Shown here: piece after piece, positions 17,101-24,901 of the stretch
Position numbering within the stretch: position 1 is the stretch's first letter
Layout: every line of letters starts with the position of its first letter
Origin: CAYSYY01 sp964576115 [NCBI: uncultured Gemmatimonadota bacterium]
Lineage (GTDB): Bacteria > Blakebacterota > Blakebacteria > Blakebacterales
NCBI GenBank assembly: GCA_964576115.1
Contig: CAZNUA010000011.1
Location: 26,687 to 90,686 of the forward strand
Reading direction: 5' to 3'
DNA: 64,000 bases
The notes under the pieces: model-generated
Told to the model about the DNA's origin: nothing
What the model saw: only the letters and a program-made list of their open reading frames with translations
Databases searched by the model: none
Program-made: the position numbers and the translations under genes

Positions 17101-20100
17101 CGTTGCGGTTGATGTCTTCGCTATCGGGCTTGCCGAGACGGTCGGGGTCGAGCTGGGAGCCCTCGGTCCCGTTGACCCGGGTATAGGTGTCGGGATTGGT
17201 ATAGCGCCAGTTATCGTGGCTGGGGTCGTCGGGAGTGCGGAAACCGTACCACCTCTGGTCGGCATACAGCTCGGAGAAGCGGGCCTGTTTCCCTTCCAGG
17301 TCCGGGTACAGAGAGGGATCGTCCCCGGCGTGGATGAGGTAGTAGTTGAGCTCCTCCTCATCGCTCAGACCGTCCAGCCCGATGTCCTCGCCTTCATCCA
17401 TCACGCCGTTGCGCACGCCGTTGCGGAGTACATCCTCGCTGTTGAGCTGCCCGTTGCTGTCGGTGTCTTCGCTGATGGTTCCCATGTCGACGTGCAGTTC
17501 GCCCCGATCGCCCCGAACCCAGAGTTCGAGATAAGAGAACTGGGTCAGATCGGAAGCCCCCGCGGCCACGGCCTGCTGCACGCCGTTCCAGCGGCGATTC
17601 AGCGACGTGGTGTTCCAGTCATACGCCCCCGCCGGCCAGGGCTGAGGCTGGTTGGGAATCATGAACAGGGTCAGCACGTTGACCCGATCGCTGCGCAGGT
17701 CGGTTTCCTTGCCCGGCCAGATATCGCGGCTGGCCACCCGCCGGTAGGGATTGAACCAGAGCAGGCGGGCTCTCTCCTCGGCGGAGCGTTCCGACGGGAC
17801 CGCCGCCGGCGACCATCGCCCGCGGCCGATGCCGTACCCGGTACTGTTCTTGACCCCCTCGAAATCATCCACCAGGGCATCGTTCCGGGTGTTCGGGTTG
17901 GGTGAAGAGCGGGCGTACTCGGCCTCGATGTTCAGCGTCGAGGGGGCCTCGGTCTCGATCCCGGGCAGAGCGTCCACGGCCCGGGTCAGCCAGCGCGGTT
18001 CGAAGGCGAGCACGGCGGCGGCATCCCACACCAGGGTCCGGTTGGGTTCCCGTCCGAGCCGGATGCGCTGATCCATGGTCCGCTCCCCGCGGCTCAGGAC
18101 GATCCCCGAGATCGTACCGTACGGTCCCAGGCTGTATTCGGCCCGCGCCCCGAGCAGGGTCTTCTGCTCGAGCTGGATCAGGGGGCTGTACTCGTAGTCG
18201 ACCTTGACGTCGGCGGTGGGATCCTGGATGTCCTCGGTCAGGAAGGTGAGTTCGCCGGTGAGGTAGTTGATCCGATAATCGGTACCCCGCTGCAGGCGCC
18301 GGCCATTGAGGGTGACCGACTCGCTCCCCTCAAGGATGTTGGTGGCGGGCAGGGTGTAGGTGACCGAGCGGGTGGCGATCTCGACCAGGAGATAATAGCG
18401 CGACTCCCGGGTGAGTTTGGCCCGGTCGATCGTGTCATACATCTCTACCGTCCGGTCTTCCACGTTGGCGGGGTCAGCCGGATCGCTGGCCAGTTCGGCC
18501 TTCATGAAAGGTTCGAGAGCGGGGAAGATCAATTCCCCCCGGGCCAGGTTGACGTAGTTCTCGTTCAGATCGATGTTCCCGTCCGGAGGCGTACCCGGCA
18601 CCTCCCCCCACTCGTCGAGCCCGAAAATTTCGAGGTAGTCGGTTCCCTCCAGGGTATACTCGTCTTCCCCCGAAGGGGTGTCATAGAAGATCCTGAGCTT
18701 GAAACCCCCGGCAGGGATGTTCCGGGCACCCAGGTAATAGACATTGCGGAACTCGTAGTCCCAGGTGGAGTCGGTGGGACGGGGATCCTGCGGTTTGATG
18801 AGCTTCATGACCAGCGTGGCATCGTCCTCGGTCGGACGCTGGCCGAAGGTCTGTCCCTGCTGGGTTTCATACACCACCCCGAGAACCTCTTTCGGCCCCA
18901 GACTCCGGTTCAGAGCGATGAATCCCCCCGCCCGGTTGATGTAGTACTCCCCCGGATCGAGCTCGTGGAACGATCCCAGGTGAGCATCGCGGGAGTCGGT
19001 CGAGGCGGGATTGTCCGGATCGAAATAGGCCACCGAATTCTCGAGGGCCGATTTCTCGGCATCGTTGTCGTACTGCTGGTCGTCCACGAAGACGTGGATC
19101 GACACGATCGAATCGGGTGAAGCGTATATCCGGTCTTCGAAGCGGTCGCGGTAGACGTAATCGAGGAAGTAATACGTTCCGAGCAGGGGCTCGATCTCGG
19201 GCCGGCGCACTTCGGTCTGCCGCGCTCCGGCCTGGAAGGTGGCCTTCTCGCCCGAGCCCTTCTCCTGGCTGGCCAGCGCCGTGAAGGTCAGCGGTCCCAG
19301 CCGGGCCACTCCCTTGACCCCGAAGAGCCCGCTCGCCCCCTGACTGCTGAAGCCCACGAATTGCGAACCGGTCAGGTTGAAGGTGGTGTTCCCCGCCACC
19401 AGCTCCTGCAGGATCTCGTCATCATACCCGCGGTAGGCGATATTGATCGAGTTCTCGAGGTCGGTCAGGGCCCGGGTATCCTGCTCGACCGAGACCTCGA
19501 CCTTGTCCCCGACATTGCCGATGATCGCGAAGCGGGACTCCTGCTCCATGTTCAGATCGGGAAAGCGGCTCTGGTAAGCGGTCGCGGTCGAAACCGCCCC
19601 TTCGGTCCACTCGCTCTTGCCGCTGAAACGGATGTTCCGGTTCCCGGTGACCCGCAATCCCGCCCCTCCCTCACCGACCACCCTCTCGAGACCGCGGGGG
19701 ACGGTGATCGGGATCTCGAACTCGAGCAGGCTGCGGCGCTCCTCCTCTTCATCCCGCGCGGCCTGGAACCGCGCCCGCAGCAGCCGCCGGGCCTGATCGC
19801 GCCGGACCGCCTGCAGATACTCCTGGAAACCCAGCACGGTCGGGCGCCTGATCTCGATTTCCCCCACCAGAGTCTGGAAACGGATGGTGCTGTGGCCGGG
19901 CTCGACCTGGACCTGCTGGCGCATGCCCGGCAGGGCCCCCGATTCGAAGACCCCGCGATCCCGCAGACCGCGCATACCAGCGCCGCCGGGAACCCGGGGG
20001 CGGGTCAGGTTGTCATATACACCAACCAGGAGGTATTCGCGAACCCCGAGCCGCGGGCGCACCTGGCCGGGATCCTGAAAGGCCCGGACCTCACCCAGGG

Positions 20101-20164
20101 GGTGGGAACCGAGGCAGAACAGGATCGCGACAGCGGCACCGGTGCGGACGGGAACGGAAGCCAC
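14135..20164 (-). CDS. sprA: SprA-like outer-membrane translocon protein
   Basis: 2009 residues, somewhat shorter than the roughly 2400 of Bacteroidetes SprA, from GTG 20164 with AGGGAG 7 nt upstream. A signal peptide ends near VRA-FQ. SprA forms the giant beta-barrel pore of the type IX secretion system and gliding motility. Diagnostic stretches are VKVDYEYSPLIQLEQKTLLG (about 650-670), RGERTMDQRIRLGREP, ALPGIETEAPSTLNIEAEYA and NDALVDDFEGVKNS (about 760-780). Ca-loop-like Asp-rich stretches (DTDSNGQLNSED, DSEDINRNGYLDRT) lie in the middle, and the C-terminal third is amphipathic beta-strand rich, ending in VWVNITFR as expected for a barrel. The glutaminyl-cyclase gene follows; lptF is divergent. 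Confidence 0.92.
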   Translation of the reverse strand: MASVPVRTGAAVAILFCLGSHPLGEVRAFQDPGQVRPRLGVREYLLVGVYDNLTRPRVPGGAGMRGLRDRGVFESGALPGMRQQVQVEPGHSTIRFQTLVGEIEIRRPTVLGFQEYLQAVRRDQARRLLRARFQAARDEEEERRSLLEFEIPITVPRGLERVVGEGGAGLRVTGNRNIRFSGKSEWTEGAVSTATAYQSRFPDLNMEQESRFAIIGNVGDKVEVSVEQDTRALTDLENSINIAYRGYDDEILQELVAGNTTFNLTGSQFVGFSSQGASGLFGVKGVARLGPLTFTALASQEKGSGEKATFQAGARQTEVRRPEIEPLLGTYYFLDYVYRDRFEDRIYASPDSIVSIHVFVDDQQYDNDAEKSALENSVAYFDPDNPASTDSRDAHLGSFHELDPGEYYINRAGGFIALNRSLGPKEVLGVVYETQQGQTFGQRPTEDDATLVMKLIKPQDPRPTDSTWDYEFRNVYYLGARNIPAGGFKLRIFYDTPSGEDEYTLEGTDYLEIFGLDEWGEVPGTPPDGNIDLNENYVNLARGELIFPALEPFMKAELASDPADPANVEDRTVEMYDTIDRAKLTRESRYYLLVEIATRSVTYTLPATNILEGSESVTLNGRRLQRGTDYRINYLTGELTFLTEDIQDPTADVKVDYEYSPLIQLEQKTLLGARAEYSLGPYGTISGIVLSRGERTMDQRIRLGREPNRTLVWDAAAVLAFEPRWLTRAVDALPGIETEAPSTLNIEAEYARSSPNPNTRNDALVDDFEGVKNSTGYGIGRGRWSPAAVPSERSAEERARLLWFNPYRRVASRDIWPGKETDLRSDRVNVLTLFMIPNQPQPWPAGAYDWNTTSLNRRWNGVQQAVAAGASDLTQFSYLELWVRGDRGELHVDMGTISEDTDSNGQLNSEDVLRNGVRNGVMDEGEDIGLDGLSDEEELNYYLIHAGDDPSLYPDLEGKQARFSELYADQRWYGFRTPDDPSHDNWRYTNPDTYTRVNGTEGSQLDPDRLGKPDSEDINRNGYLDRTNNYVSYVVDLGPESADSIYVAGGDVDRGNWSEPDSWRLYRIPLTDIAASTGTPDLSLVQSVRVWLTAPPDTTAFDVSIATIEIVGNNWKERPIEVDGTTLPPETVRASVRNTFDNIGEYSPPPGVGAIRDRITNLLGKEQSLAVEFTQLPPGVEGEIFHALTKAEDLTLYQSLRMFLHGRPAGSWIADPDTSVIETFLRFGADENNFYEYRTRVYPGWDERNHVEVDFAEITSLKEALLARWGTRGGVPDTSAGHYRVRGRPSLTNIRRMAIGVANLHETLPIDGEIWADELRVIDVRRDQGTAARLAVRSQLADVGIFDYRMSRRTADFHGLREKRGTLSTTTSSNLQFNLGLDRFLPEQWGLQLPLVLTSRTNLSLPKYQPGSDRILPEGERELYRTEQSDQSLRLSLRKTLPSESGVLRWTLDRSTIALTGSRRSGRSPLNPVNDSYQVQGTFGWNLWSTRDQVPERAFYPFRYLILLPRFIRNFNFNAVPTQLSYGLDMVKLGEKVADRTGTLRLRNAWTAVETWNLGLHPAPPLRGTYTLTMNRDLPMDWKPAEFNLGREVRRRQLFNLTWDPEFIPWLTQRYTYAADYRENNDPRFTTRLDPNTGELIKIGRNADTVAEATAGFTLLPVQVLGSPRDLPDATGLKRLINDLRKLAGRITPVIINLSSERTGQQYNLLSRPSLIYQLGLRSDPDVARSAVVATQQSTVLSNRRIDVRTGISLPLQTFFDVNPQWRWIDQLSESRSTFQTSRTWPNYTLRFQGLQGLWVFPDLTSTFFITTSFRRMRDRVDRLTDAGDGERGLREKYSTSSTRMHQPFYSVQLVFLNGIGLTVGRNRTVSLRKQFGTALSRTRTRNADFSVDISYRFSAPEGIKLPFFRKPLRIPSEAELRLGISRREDLTEVGVLDIAASKGQRLIWRDYVPTVSTATWSLRPRVGYTFSRIIEGGLEMRFEDIQDRLMDRTRKVREVAIWVNITFR

Positions 20165-20301
20165 CCGGGATCTCCCTGCGCTCAGGCCCGGATCGGGAGC
20201 GCCGATCCTGGCTCACCAACGATGTAACGCGCGCAAGAGTCCGGGGTTCACCTCCTGGCGGGAGAAGAAAACTCCCCGTGAGAGTCTGTTCAGTGTACGG
20301 T

Positions 20302-20307
20302 TATACT
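20302..20307 (+). promoter_or_regulatory. Candidate -10 element for lptF-lptG
   Basis: TATACT about 95 nt upstream of the lptF ATG in the 236-nt divergent region between sprA and lptF. No good -35 hexamer is visible at 16-18 nt. Nearby GGGAG...CTCCC (20260-20276) could form a small hairpin in the sprA leader. Confidence 0.35.
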
Positions 20308-20400
20308 CTGAGCGGTAACAAGCGGAAAGAACGGTCCTGCGCGGCCGGGGAAATGACAGGCAGTCACCACCGGCCCGAATCGGGAAGCGAGCAGGCAGCA

Positions 20401-21771
20401 ATGCGGATACTGGCCCGCTATATCATCCGGGAGCATGTCGGTCCCTTTGTTCTTTCCCTGGTGATTCTGACTCTGCTCTTCCTGATGAACGAGCTCCTCG
20501 ATATCCTCGATTATGTGATCGGCAAGGGGCTCAAAGTAACCATCGTCCTCGAACTCCTGTTCTACAACCTGGCCTGGATGCTGGCCCTGACCGTACCGAT
20601 GGCCGTGCTCGTCTCGGTCATGGTCGCTTTCGGACGCCTCTCGACCGATTCGGAGATCACCGCCCTGCGCGCCAGCGGCATCAGTCTGCTGAAGCTCATC
20701 ATTCCGATCATGATCCTGGCCGTGGCGATCTTCATCAGTCAGATCTACTTCAACGACCGGATCCTGCCCGAATTCAACTACCGCACCAAATCGCTGACCT
20801 CCGATATCCGCATGACCCGCCCCACCGTCGTTCTGGAACCGGGGATTTTCACCGAAACGGTCAGCGGCTACACCCTCTACCTCGGCGGGGTCGAACCGGA
20901 ATCGAACCGGGTCGAGGATGTCACCATCATCCAGTATGTCAACTTTCCCGCTCCCGGCCCCCCCCGCATCATCCGGGCTGAATGGGGCGAAATCACTTTC
21001 GATGCGGACGATGAGACCCTCAACCTCGACCTGCGCCGGGGAACAGTGACCGAAGTGCGCCAGGGGCAAACCCGGGTGCAGGACTACCGCCGGCTCAAGA
21101 CCTTCATCGCCCTGGAGGGTACCACCCTGCAGCGCAGCGACACCGGCGTGCGGGGCGATCGCGAAATGAGTGTGGCCGCCTTGCGCGCGCGCGCCGCCGA
21201 ACGCGATTCCAGTTCGATCCGCTCGGCCCGGCAGCTGGCCGAGCTGCCCGAACCCTACCTGGCCCGGGTTCTGCGGGGCGAAGCGGTCGACCTGCCCGGG
21301 GCCGGGCATGCGACCGACACACCCCAGCGGGTCCTGCTGACCCACCGCTCGCTGGCCAACAACCTGCGTTCGGCCGACCGCAGCCGGCTCCTGTCCCGAC
21401 AGCGGAGCAACGGCGACATGGTCGAAGTCCACAAGAAGTTTTCGATCCCCTTCGCCTGCCTCGTATTCGTGCTCATCGGCGTGCCTCTGGCCCTGATGAC
21501 CCGCAGCGGAGCCATCACCGGTTTCGGGTACGCCCTGGCCTTTTATCTGCTCTACTGGGTATTTCTGATCGTCGGCGAGGAACTCGGCAACCGCGGCATG
21601 GTCCGGCCGTGGATCTCGATGTGGGCGCCCAACCTGATCGTGGGGGCCGCCGGGGTTCTGCTCATGATCCGGGTCGTCCACGAACAGACCATCTTCAGAT
21701 GGGAGTCCGTGGCCCGCCGGATTCCGGGCCCTCCCGGACGCTGGCTGGTCCGCAAACTGCAGGGGCCATGA
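20401..21771 (+). CDS. lptF: LPS export ABC transporter permease LptF
   Basis: 456 residues from ATG 20401 (MRILARYIIREHVGPF). YjgP/YjgQ family: LptF and LptG form the inner-membrane permease that extracts LPS and passes it to the Lpt bridge. Helices near residues 13-35, 55-80 and 100-120, a periplasmic beta-jellyroll of about 150 residues, and three C-terminal helices from KFSIPFACLVFVLIGVPLAL onward. It is about 90 residues longer than a typical LptF owing to an insertion between the jellyroll and helix 4 (RGDREMSVAALRARAAERDS and on). The stop overlaps the lptG start (ATGA). Confidence 0.9.
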   Translation: MRILARYIIREHVGPFVLSLVILTLLFLMNELLDILDYVIGKGLKVTIVLELLFYNLAWMLALTVPMAVLVSVMVAFGRLSTDSEITALRASGISLLKLIIPIMILAVAIFISQIYFNDRILPEFNYRTKSLTSDIRMTRPTVVLEPGIFTETVSGYTLYLGGVEPESNRVEDVTIIQYVNFPAPGPPRIIRAEWGEITFDADDETLNLDLRRGTVTEVRQGQTRVQDYRRLKTFIALEGTTLQRSDTGVRGDREMSVAALRARAAERDSSSIRSARQLAELPEPYLARVLRGEAVDLPGAGHATDTPQRVLLTHRSLANNLRSADRSRLLSRQRSNGDMVEVHKKFSIPFACLVFVLIGVPLALMTRSGAITGFGYALAFYLLYWVFLIVGEELGNRGMVRPWISMWAPNLIVGAAGVLLMIRVVHEQTIFRWESVARRIPGPPGRWLVRKLQGP

Positions 21772-22847
21772 AGATCCTCGATCGGCATATCGCCCGCACC
21801 TTTCTGCTCGTCCTCGCGGGTTCCATGGTGGCTTTCGTGGCCATCTTCATCATCATGAACCTGACCGAGCAGATGGACCGCTTCATCGACGAGAACGTGC
21901 CGGTGCGGGCGGTTCTGCTCTACTACCTGTATTTCACTCCCTTCATTCTCGTCCTGACCCTGCCGATCGGCATGCTCCTGGCCAGCCTGTCCACCATCGG
22001 GGGGCTGGTCCGCTCCAACGAGCTGACCGCCATCAAGGCCTCGGGGGTGAGTATCTATCGCCCCATCGGGACTTTTACGGTGCTGGCGATCTTCGTGACC
22101 GCCTTCAGCTTTCTGGTCAGCGAACTGATCGTGCCCCGGGCCAACGAACGCATGGAGATGGTCTGGAACCGATATGTAACGAAACAGGGCGCCATCTCCC
22201 GGACCGAGACCGTGAACCGGACCCTCGATCTGGGTTCGGGAACCCTGCTCTTCCTACGCAACTGGGATTCGGCGGCCGCCGCCGGTCAGCATGCCACCCT
22301 GTCCTCGAGCGAAGGCATCAGAATCGAACGGGTGATCCAGGCGGAACGGATACGACATACCGAGGCCGGCCAGTGGCGCCTGGACAATGCCACCATCAGG
22401 GAGTGGGTCGACGGTGCCGAAACCTATATCCACCATGACCGCTGGATCGCCGACCTGCCCGGACTCGATCCCGACGAACTTTCCGCCCGGCACCGCGACC
22501 CCGAAGAGATGGGTTTCAGCGACCTGCTCGAGTTCGTCCGCCGCGGCCGGGAACGGGGCCGCTACATCACCCGGGCCCTGGTCGATCTGCACATGAAGGT
22601 CGCCCTGCCCTTTGCCAACCTGATCATCGTGCTCTTCGGCTCGGCCCTGGCCGCCACCCGCCGCCGGACCGGCCTGGCGGTCGGTTTCACGACCAGCATC
22701 ATCATCTGCTTCACCTACTACGTGGTCATGCGCACCGGACAGGCCTTCGGCTACAACGGCGACCTGCAGCCGATGCTGGCGGCCTGGGCGGGGAATCTGA
22801 TTTTCGGGGTTTTGAGCCTGTACTTCCTCTTCCGCGCCCGCTTTTAA
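21768..22847 (+). CDS. lptG: LPS export ABC transporter permease LptG
   Basis: 359 residues, the family's usual length, from ATG 21768, which overlaps the lptF stop. N-terminal helices (FLLVLAGSMVAFVAIFIIM, FILVLTLPIGMLLASL, TFTVLAIFVTAFSFLV), a periplasmic jellyroll with TVNRTLDLGSGTLLFLRNW, and C-terminal helices beginning VALPFANLIIVLFGSAL. It partners LptF. The ATPase LptB is not in this window. Together with kdsB it shows that the organism makes and exports LPS. Confidence 0.92.
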   Translation: MKILDRHIARTFLLVLAGSMVAFVAIFIIMNLTEQMDRFIDENVPVRAVLLYYLYFTPFILVLTLPIGMLLASLSTIGGLVRSNELTAIKASGVSIYRPIGTFTVLAIFVTAFSFLVSELIVPRANERMEMVWNRYVTKQGAISRTETVNRTLDLGSGTLLFLRNWDSAAAAGQHATLSSSEGIRIERVIQAERIRHTEAGQWRLDNATIREWVDGAETYIHHDRWIADLPGLDPDELSARHRDPEEMGFSDLLEFVRRGRERGRYITRALVDLHMKVALPFANLIIVLFGSALAATRRRTGLAVGFTTSIIICFTYYVVMRTGQAFGYNGDLQPMLAAWAGNLIFGVLSLYFLFRARF

Positions 22848-22938
22848 CCGAACGGTCTTTCCCCGGCATCTCGGCCGATCTTGAAGATGACATCAATCCA
22901 TGGGAAGACTGGTGATCTCAAACAGTCTGGATGTCCGA

Positions 22939-24180
22939 TCAACTGACCGGGTATGCGATGCCCTCTACAGCTGGTAAAACCTGGAAAACCGTCGGTATCC
23001 TCTCACCTGTTTCATCGTCAGTGACCAATGTCACATAATTCCCATTGCAGAACCGACCGCTTGCATTCGGTAAATAGCACGTCCCCAGCCACTCTCCGTT
23101 GGGATGAATCACATAGCAGGTTCTCCCCAGTCCTTGATCCAGAGCATGAAAATCCAACTGGCGGATGAGCCAGATATATCCGTACTCATCCAGTATGACA
23201 TCATGCCAGAAGGCCATCTTCTCGGCGAACAGCAACTCTCGGTCAATATTCCTGACTGGCTCTGGAGTCGGCACGTGTGCTAACCGATCTCGTACATATT
23301 CCTGAGTCCTGATGCGATCAGCCTGGGTCACAGGTTCTGAGGGCAGATCAAGCTGAATCCGTCTGGTGAGGTTCCCCGACAGGTCATATTGGGTAACAAC
23401 AGGTGAAGCTCCTGTTGTCATGACGATTCCATGCTCTCGAGAGAACGCTGCACTGGGGAAAGGCGCAAAATAGAGATGCTGTGGACTTCTATCTCTCCTA
23501 CCGAAAGCCATGATACGTACTGACTCAGATTCAATTGAGCTGATCTCGGTCTGGGAGGAATCCAGTACTGTGACAATCGCACGGAGATAGTTGTAGTCGT
23601 CATCATTTCGCGCATCGATACGGCCACGTATATATCGGATAGCGACAATCCTGTTGAGCTCCGAACACAGGAATGCCATCTCCCCTACACCTGCTCGCAA
23701 TGCGATTACACCAATAAGTTCACCACTGGTACGATATCGAGTAATGCGATTCAGATTGGGATCAAAGAGATGTATTTCTCCATCCCGGAGCGCTGAAAAC
23801 CTGAGATTCTGGGATTCCCCCGGTCCGCTCCCATAACCGCCGAATGAATTGATATACCTCCCCGCAGAATCGAACACCACTATCTGCTCATCTCCTGCAT
23901 CACTAACATACACAAAGCCATCTTTGTCCTGAATGATGCCCGTCGGGTACATCAGCAACGAACCGGGTACAGCAGGATCTGACGTGATCGAGAGTACCTC
24001 TTCGAACTGGAAAATCGGAATGGTGAAACGTGGCTGAATCGGTTCGCTCTTGGATGATTCTCTTGCCGCTGTCTCGGGAGTCGTTTGGCGTTGGGGCCTC
24101 ACTTTCTGATAAATGAAGATCGCAAGGATCACGCAGGCGATTGCGATTGAGAAATTGTTCAGAAACTTTGATCGAAACAT
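22939..24180 (-). CDS. 6-bladed beta-propeller (NHL-like) protein, membrane-anchored
   Basis: 413 residues from ATG 24180 with AGGA upstream; a TTG start at 24225 is possible. An uncleaved N-terminal anchor (FLNNFSIAIACVILAIFIY) precedes a repeat domain with blade-like units such as GIIQDKDGFVYVSDAGDEQI followed by VVFDSAGRYINSFGGYGSGP, and later ITRYRTSGELIGVI and VILDEYGYIWLI. These resemble the 6-bladed beta-propeller family common in FCB bacteria; ligand unknown. The gene is visibly more A/T-rich, with different codon use (AAT, ATA, AGA), than everything around it, which suggests later acquisition. It converges on lptG across about 90 nt without a clear terminator. Confidence 0.75.
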   Translation of the reverse strand: MFRSKFLNNFSIAIACVILAIFIYQKVRPQRQTTPETAARESSKSEPIQPRFTIPIFQFEEVLSITSDPAVPGSLLMYPTGIIQDKDGFVYVSDAGDEQIVVFDSAGRYINSFGGYGSGPGESQNLRFSALRDGEIHLFDPNLNRITRYRTSGELIGVIALRAGVGEMAFLCSELNRIVAIRYIRGRIDARNDDDYNYLRAIVTVLDSSQTEISSIESESVRIMAFGRRDRSPQHLYFAPFPSAAFSREHGIVMTTGASPVVTQYDLSGNLTRRIQLDLPSEPVTQADRIRTQEYVRDRLAHVPTPEPVRNIDRELLFAEKMAFWHDVILDEYGYIWLIRQLDFHALDQGLGRTCYVIHPNGEWLGTCYLPNASGRFCNGNYVTLVTDDETGERIPTVFQVLPAVEGIAYPVS

Positions 24181-24236
24181 TCGACAACAATCCTGATGCA
24201 CCCGGGTCAATAAGTTCGAAAACAATACGACCTCGG

Positions 24237-24242
24237 ATTATA
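24237..24242 (-). promoter_or_regulatory. Candidate -10 box of the beta-propeller gene
   Basis: A consensus TATAAT on the minus strand, 57 nt upstream of the ATG at 24180. No convincing -35 is seen. Confidence 0.35.
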
Positions 24243-24374
24243 TGGCCGTTTTCTGCATCCTAGCTCTTGATTGATCGCTCAACAAGCGACTGCAGTCCTT
24301 TGCAGCCGCGGAACCCGTCGTCCTTTCCGACCTCGTGGAAAAGAGCTGGCTTCCGTTTTTCTCTGAAAAAAGAC

Positions 24375-24403
24375 TTGACCACCCCGATTCGGTGTCTTAG
24401 TGT
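24375..24403 (+). promoter_or_regulatory. Promoter of the GntR-ABC operon
   Basis: TTGACC (24375-24380), 17-nt spacer, TAGTGT (24398-24403). The -10 lies inside the inverted repeat at 24396-24425, so a bound repressor would block RNA polymerase. Confidence 0.55.
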
Positions 24404-24425
24404 ATGGGTTAACTAATACACTAAG
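24396..24425 (+). promoter_or_regulatory. Operator: perfect 10-bp inverted repeat upstream of GntR/YtrA gene
   Basis: CTTAGTGTAT (24396-24405), 10-nt spacer GGGTTAACTA, ATACACTAAG (24416-24425). The arms are exact reverse complements. The AGTGTA/TACACT core resembles operators of YtrA-subfamily GntR repressors, and the next gene encodes such a protein, so autoregulation is the natural reading. It lies 54 nt upstream of the regulator's ATG and overlaps the -10 box. Confidence 0.75.
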
Positions 24426-24478
24426 TCCCGATGAAGACCCCGCTGACCTGTGATGGCGGGACTCACGAGGCACCGCCC

Positions 24479-24901
24479 ATGCCGATCGTCTTCACCATAG
24501 ATCCCGCCGACGCCCGGCCGATCTATGTCCAGATCATGGATGAAGTTCGCCGCGGGCTGGCGGTCGGGACACTTGCGCCCGACGAGCCACTCCCCTCTGT
24601 ACGCCAGCTCGCGGCCGAACTGCGCATTAATCCCAACACCGTCCAGCAGGCCTGGCGCGAGCTCGAGCGCGAGGGACTGATTTACGTACGACGGGGTCAG
24701 GGCACCTTCGTCGCCCGGACCGCCCGACCCGATCGGGAGCGAACCATCATCTCCCGTCAGGTGGCCGAACGTGCCCTGCGCGATGCCTTCCGCCACGGTC
24801 TGTCCCGCGCCGAACTCATCACCGAACTCGAACAGATCGAACCCGCCGAGACCGATATCACCGACCAGACCGAGAAGACCGATACGAAGGGAGCCGATTG
24901 A
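24479..24901 (+). CDS. GntR-family regulator, YtrA subfamily
   Basis: 140 residues from ATG 24479 (MPIVFTIDPADARPIYVQI), GAGG 8 nt upstream. Winged helix-turn-helix at 15-80 with EPLPSVRQLAAELRINPNTV and GLIYVRRGQGTFVA, then only a short helical tail (about 55 residues) instead of a large ligand domain. That short form defines the YtrA subfamily, which represses neighbouring ABC-transporter operons. The stop TGA overlaps the ABC ATPase start. The Thr/Asp/Glu-rich C-terminus (about 125-140) is low complexity. Confidence 0.92.
   Translation: MPIVFTIDPADARPIYVQIMDEVRRGLAVGTLAPDEPLPSVRQLAAELRINPNTVQQAWRELEREGLIYVRRGQGTFVARTARPDRERTIISRQVAERALRDAFRHGLSRAELITELEQIEPAETDITDQTEKTDTKGAD

Noticed and set aside
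16250-17905. Long open frame (551 codons) on the plus strand opposite sprA
   Set aside because: It is the complement of a GC-rich gene. The translation is Gly/Asp/Val-rich without domains, and sprA on the other strand is unmistakable.
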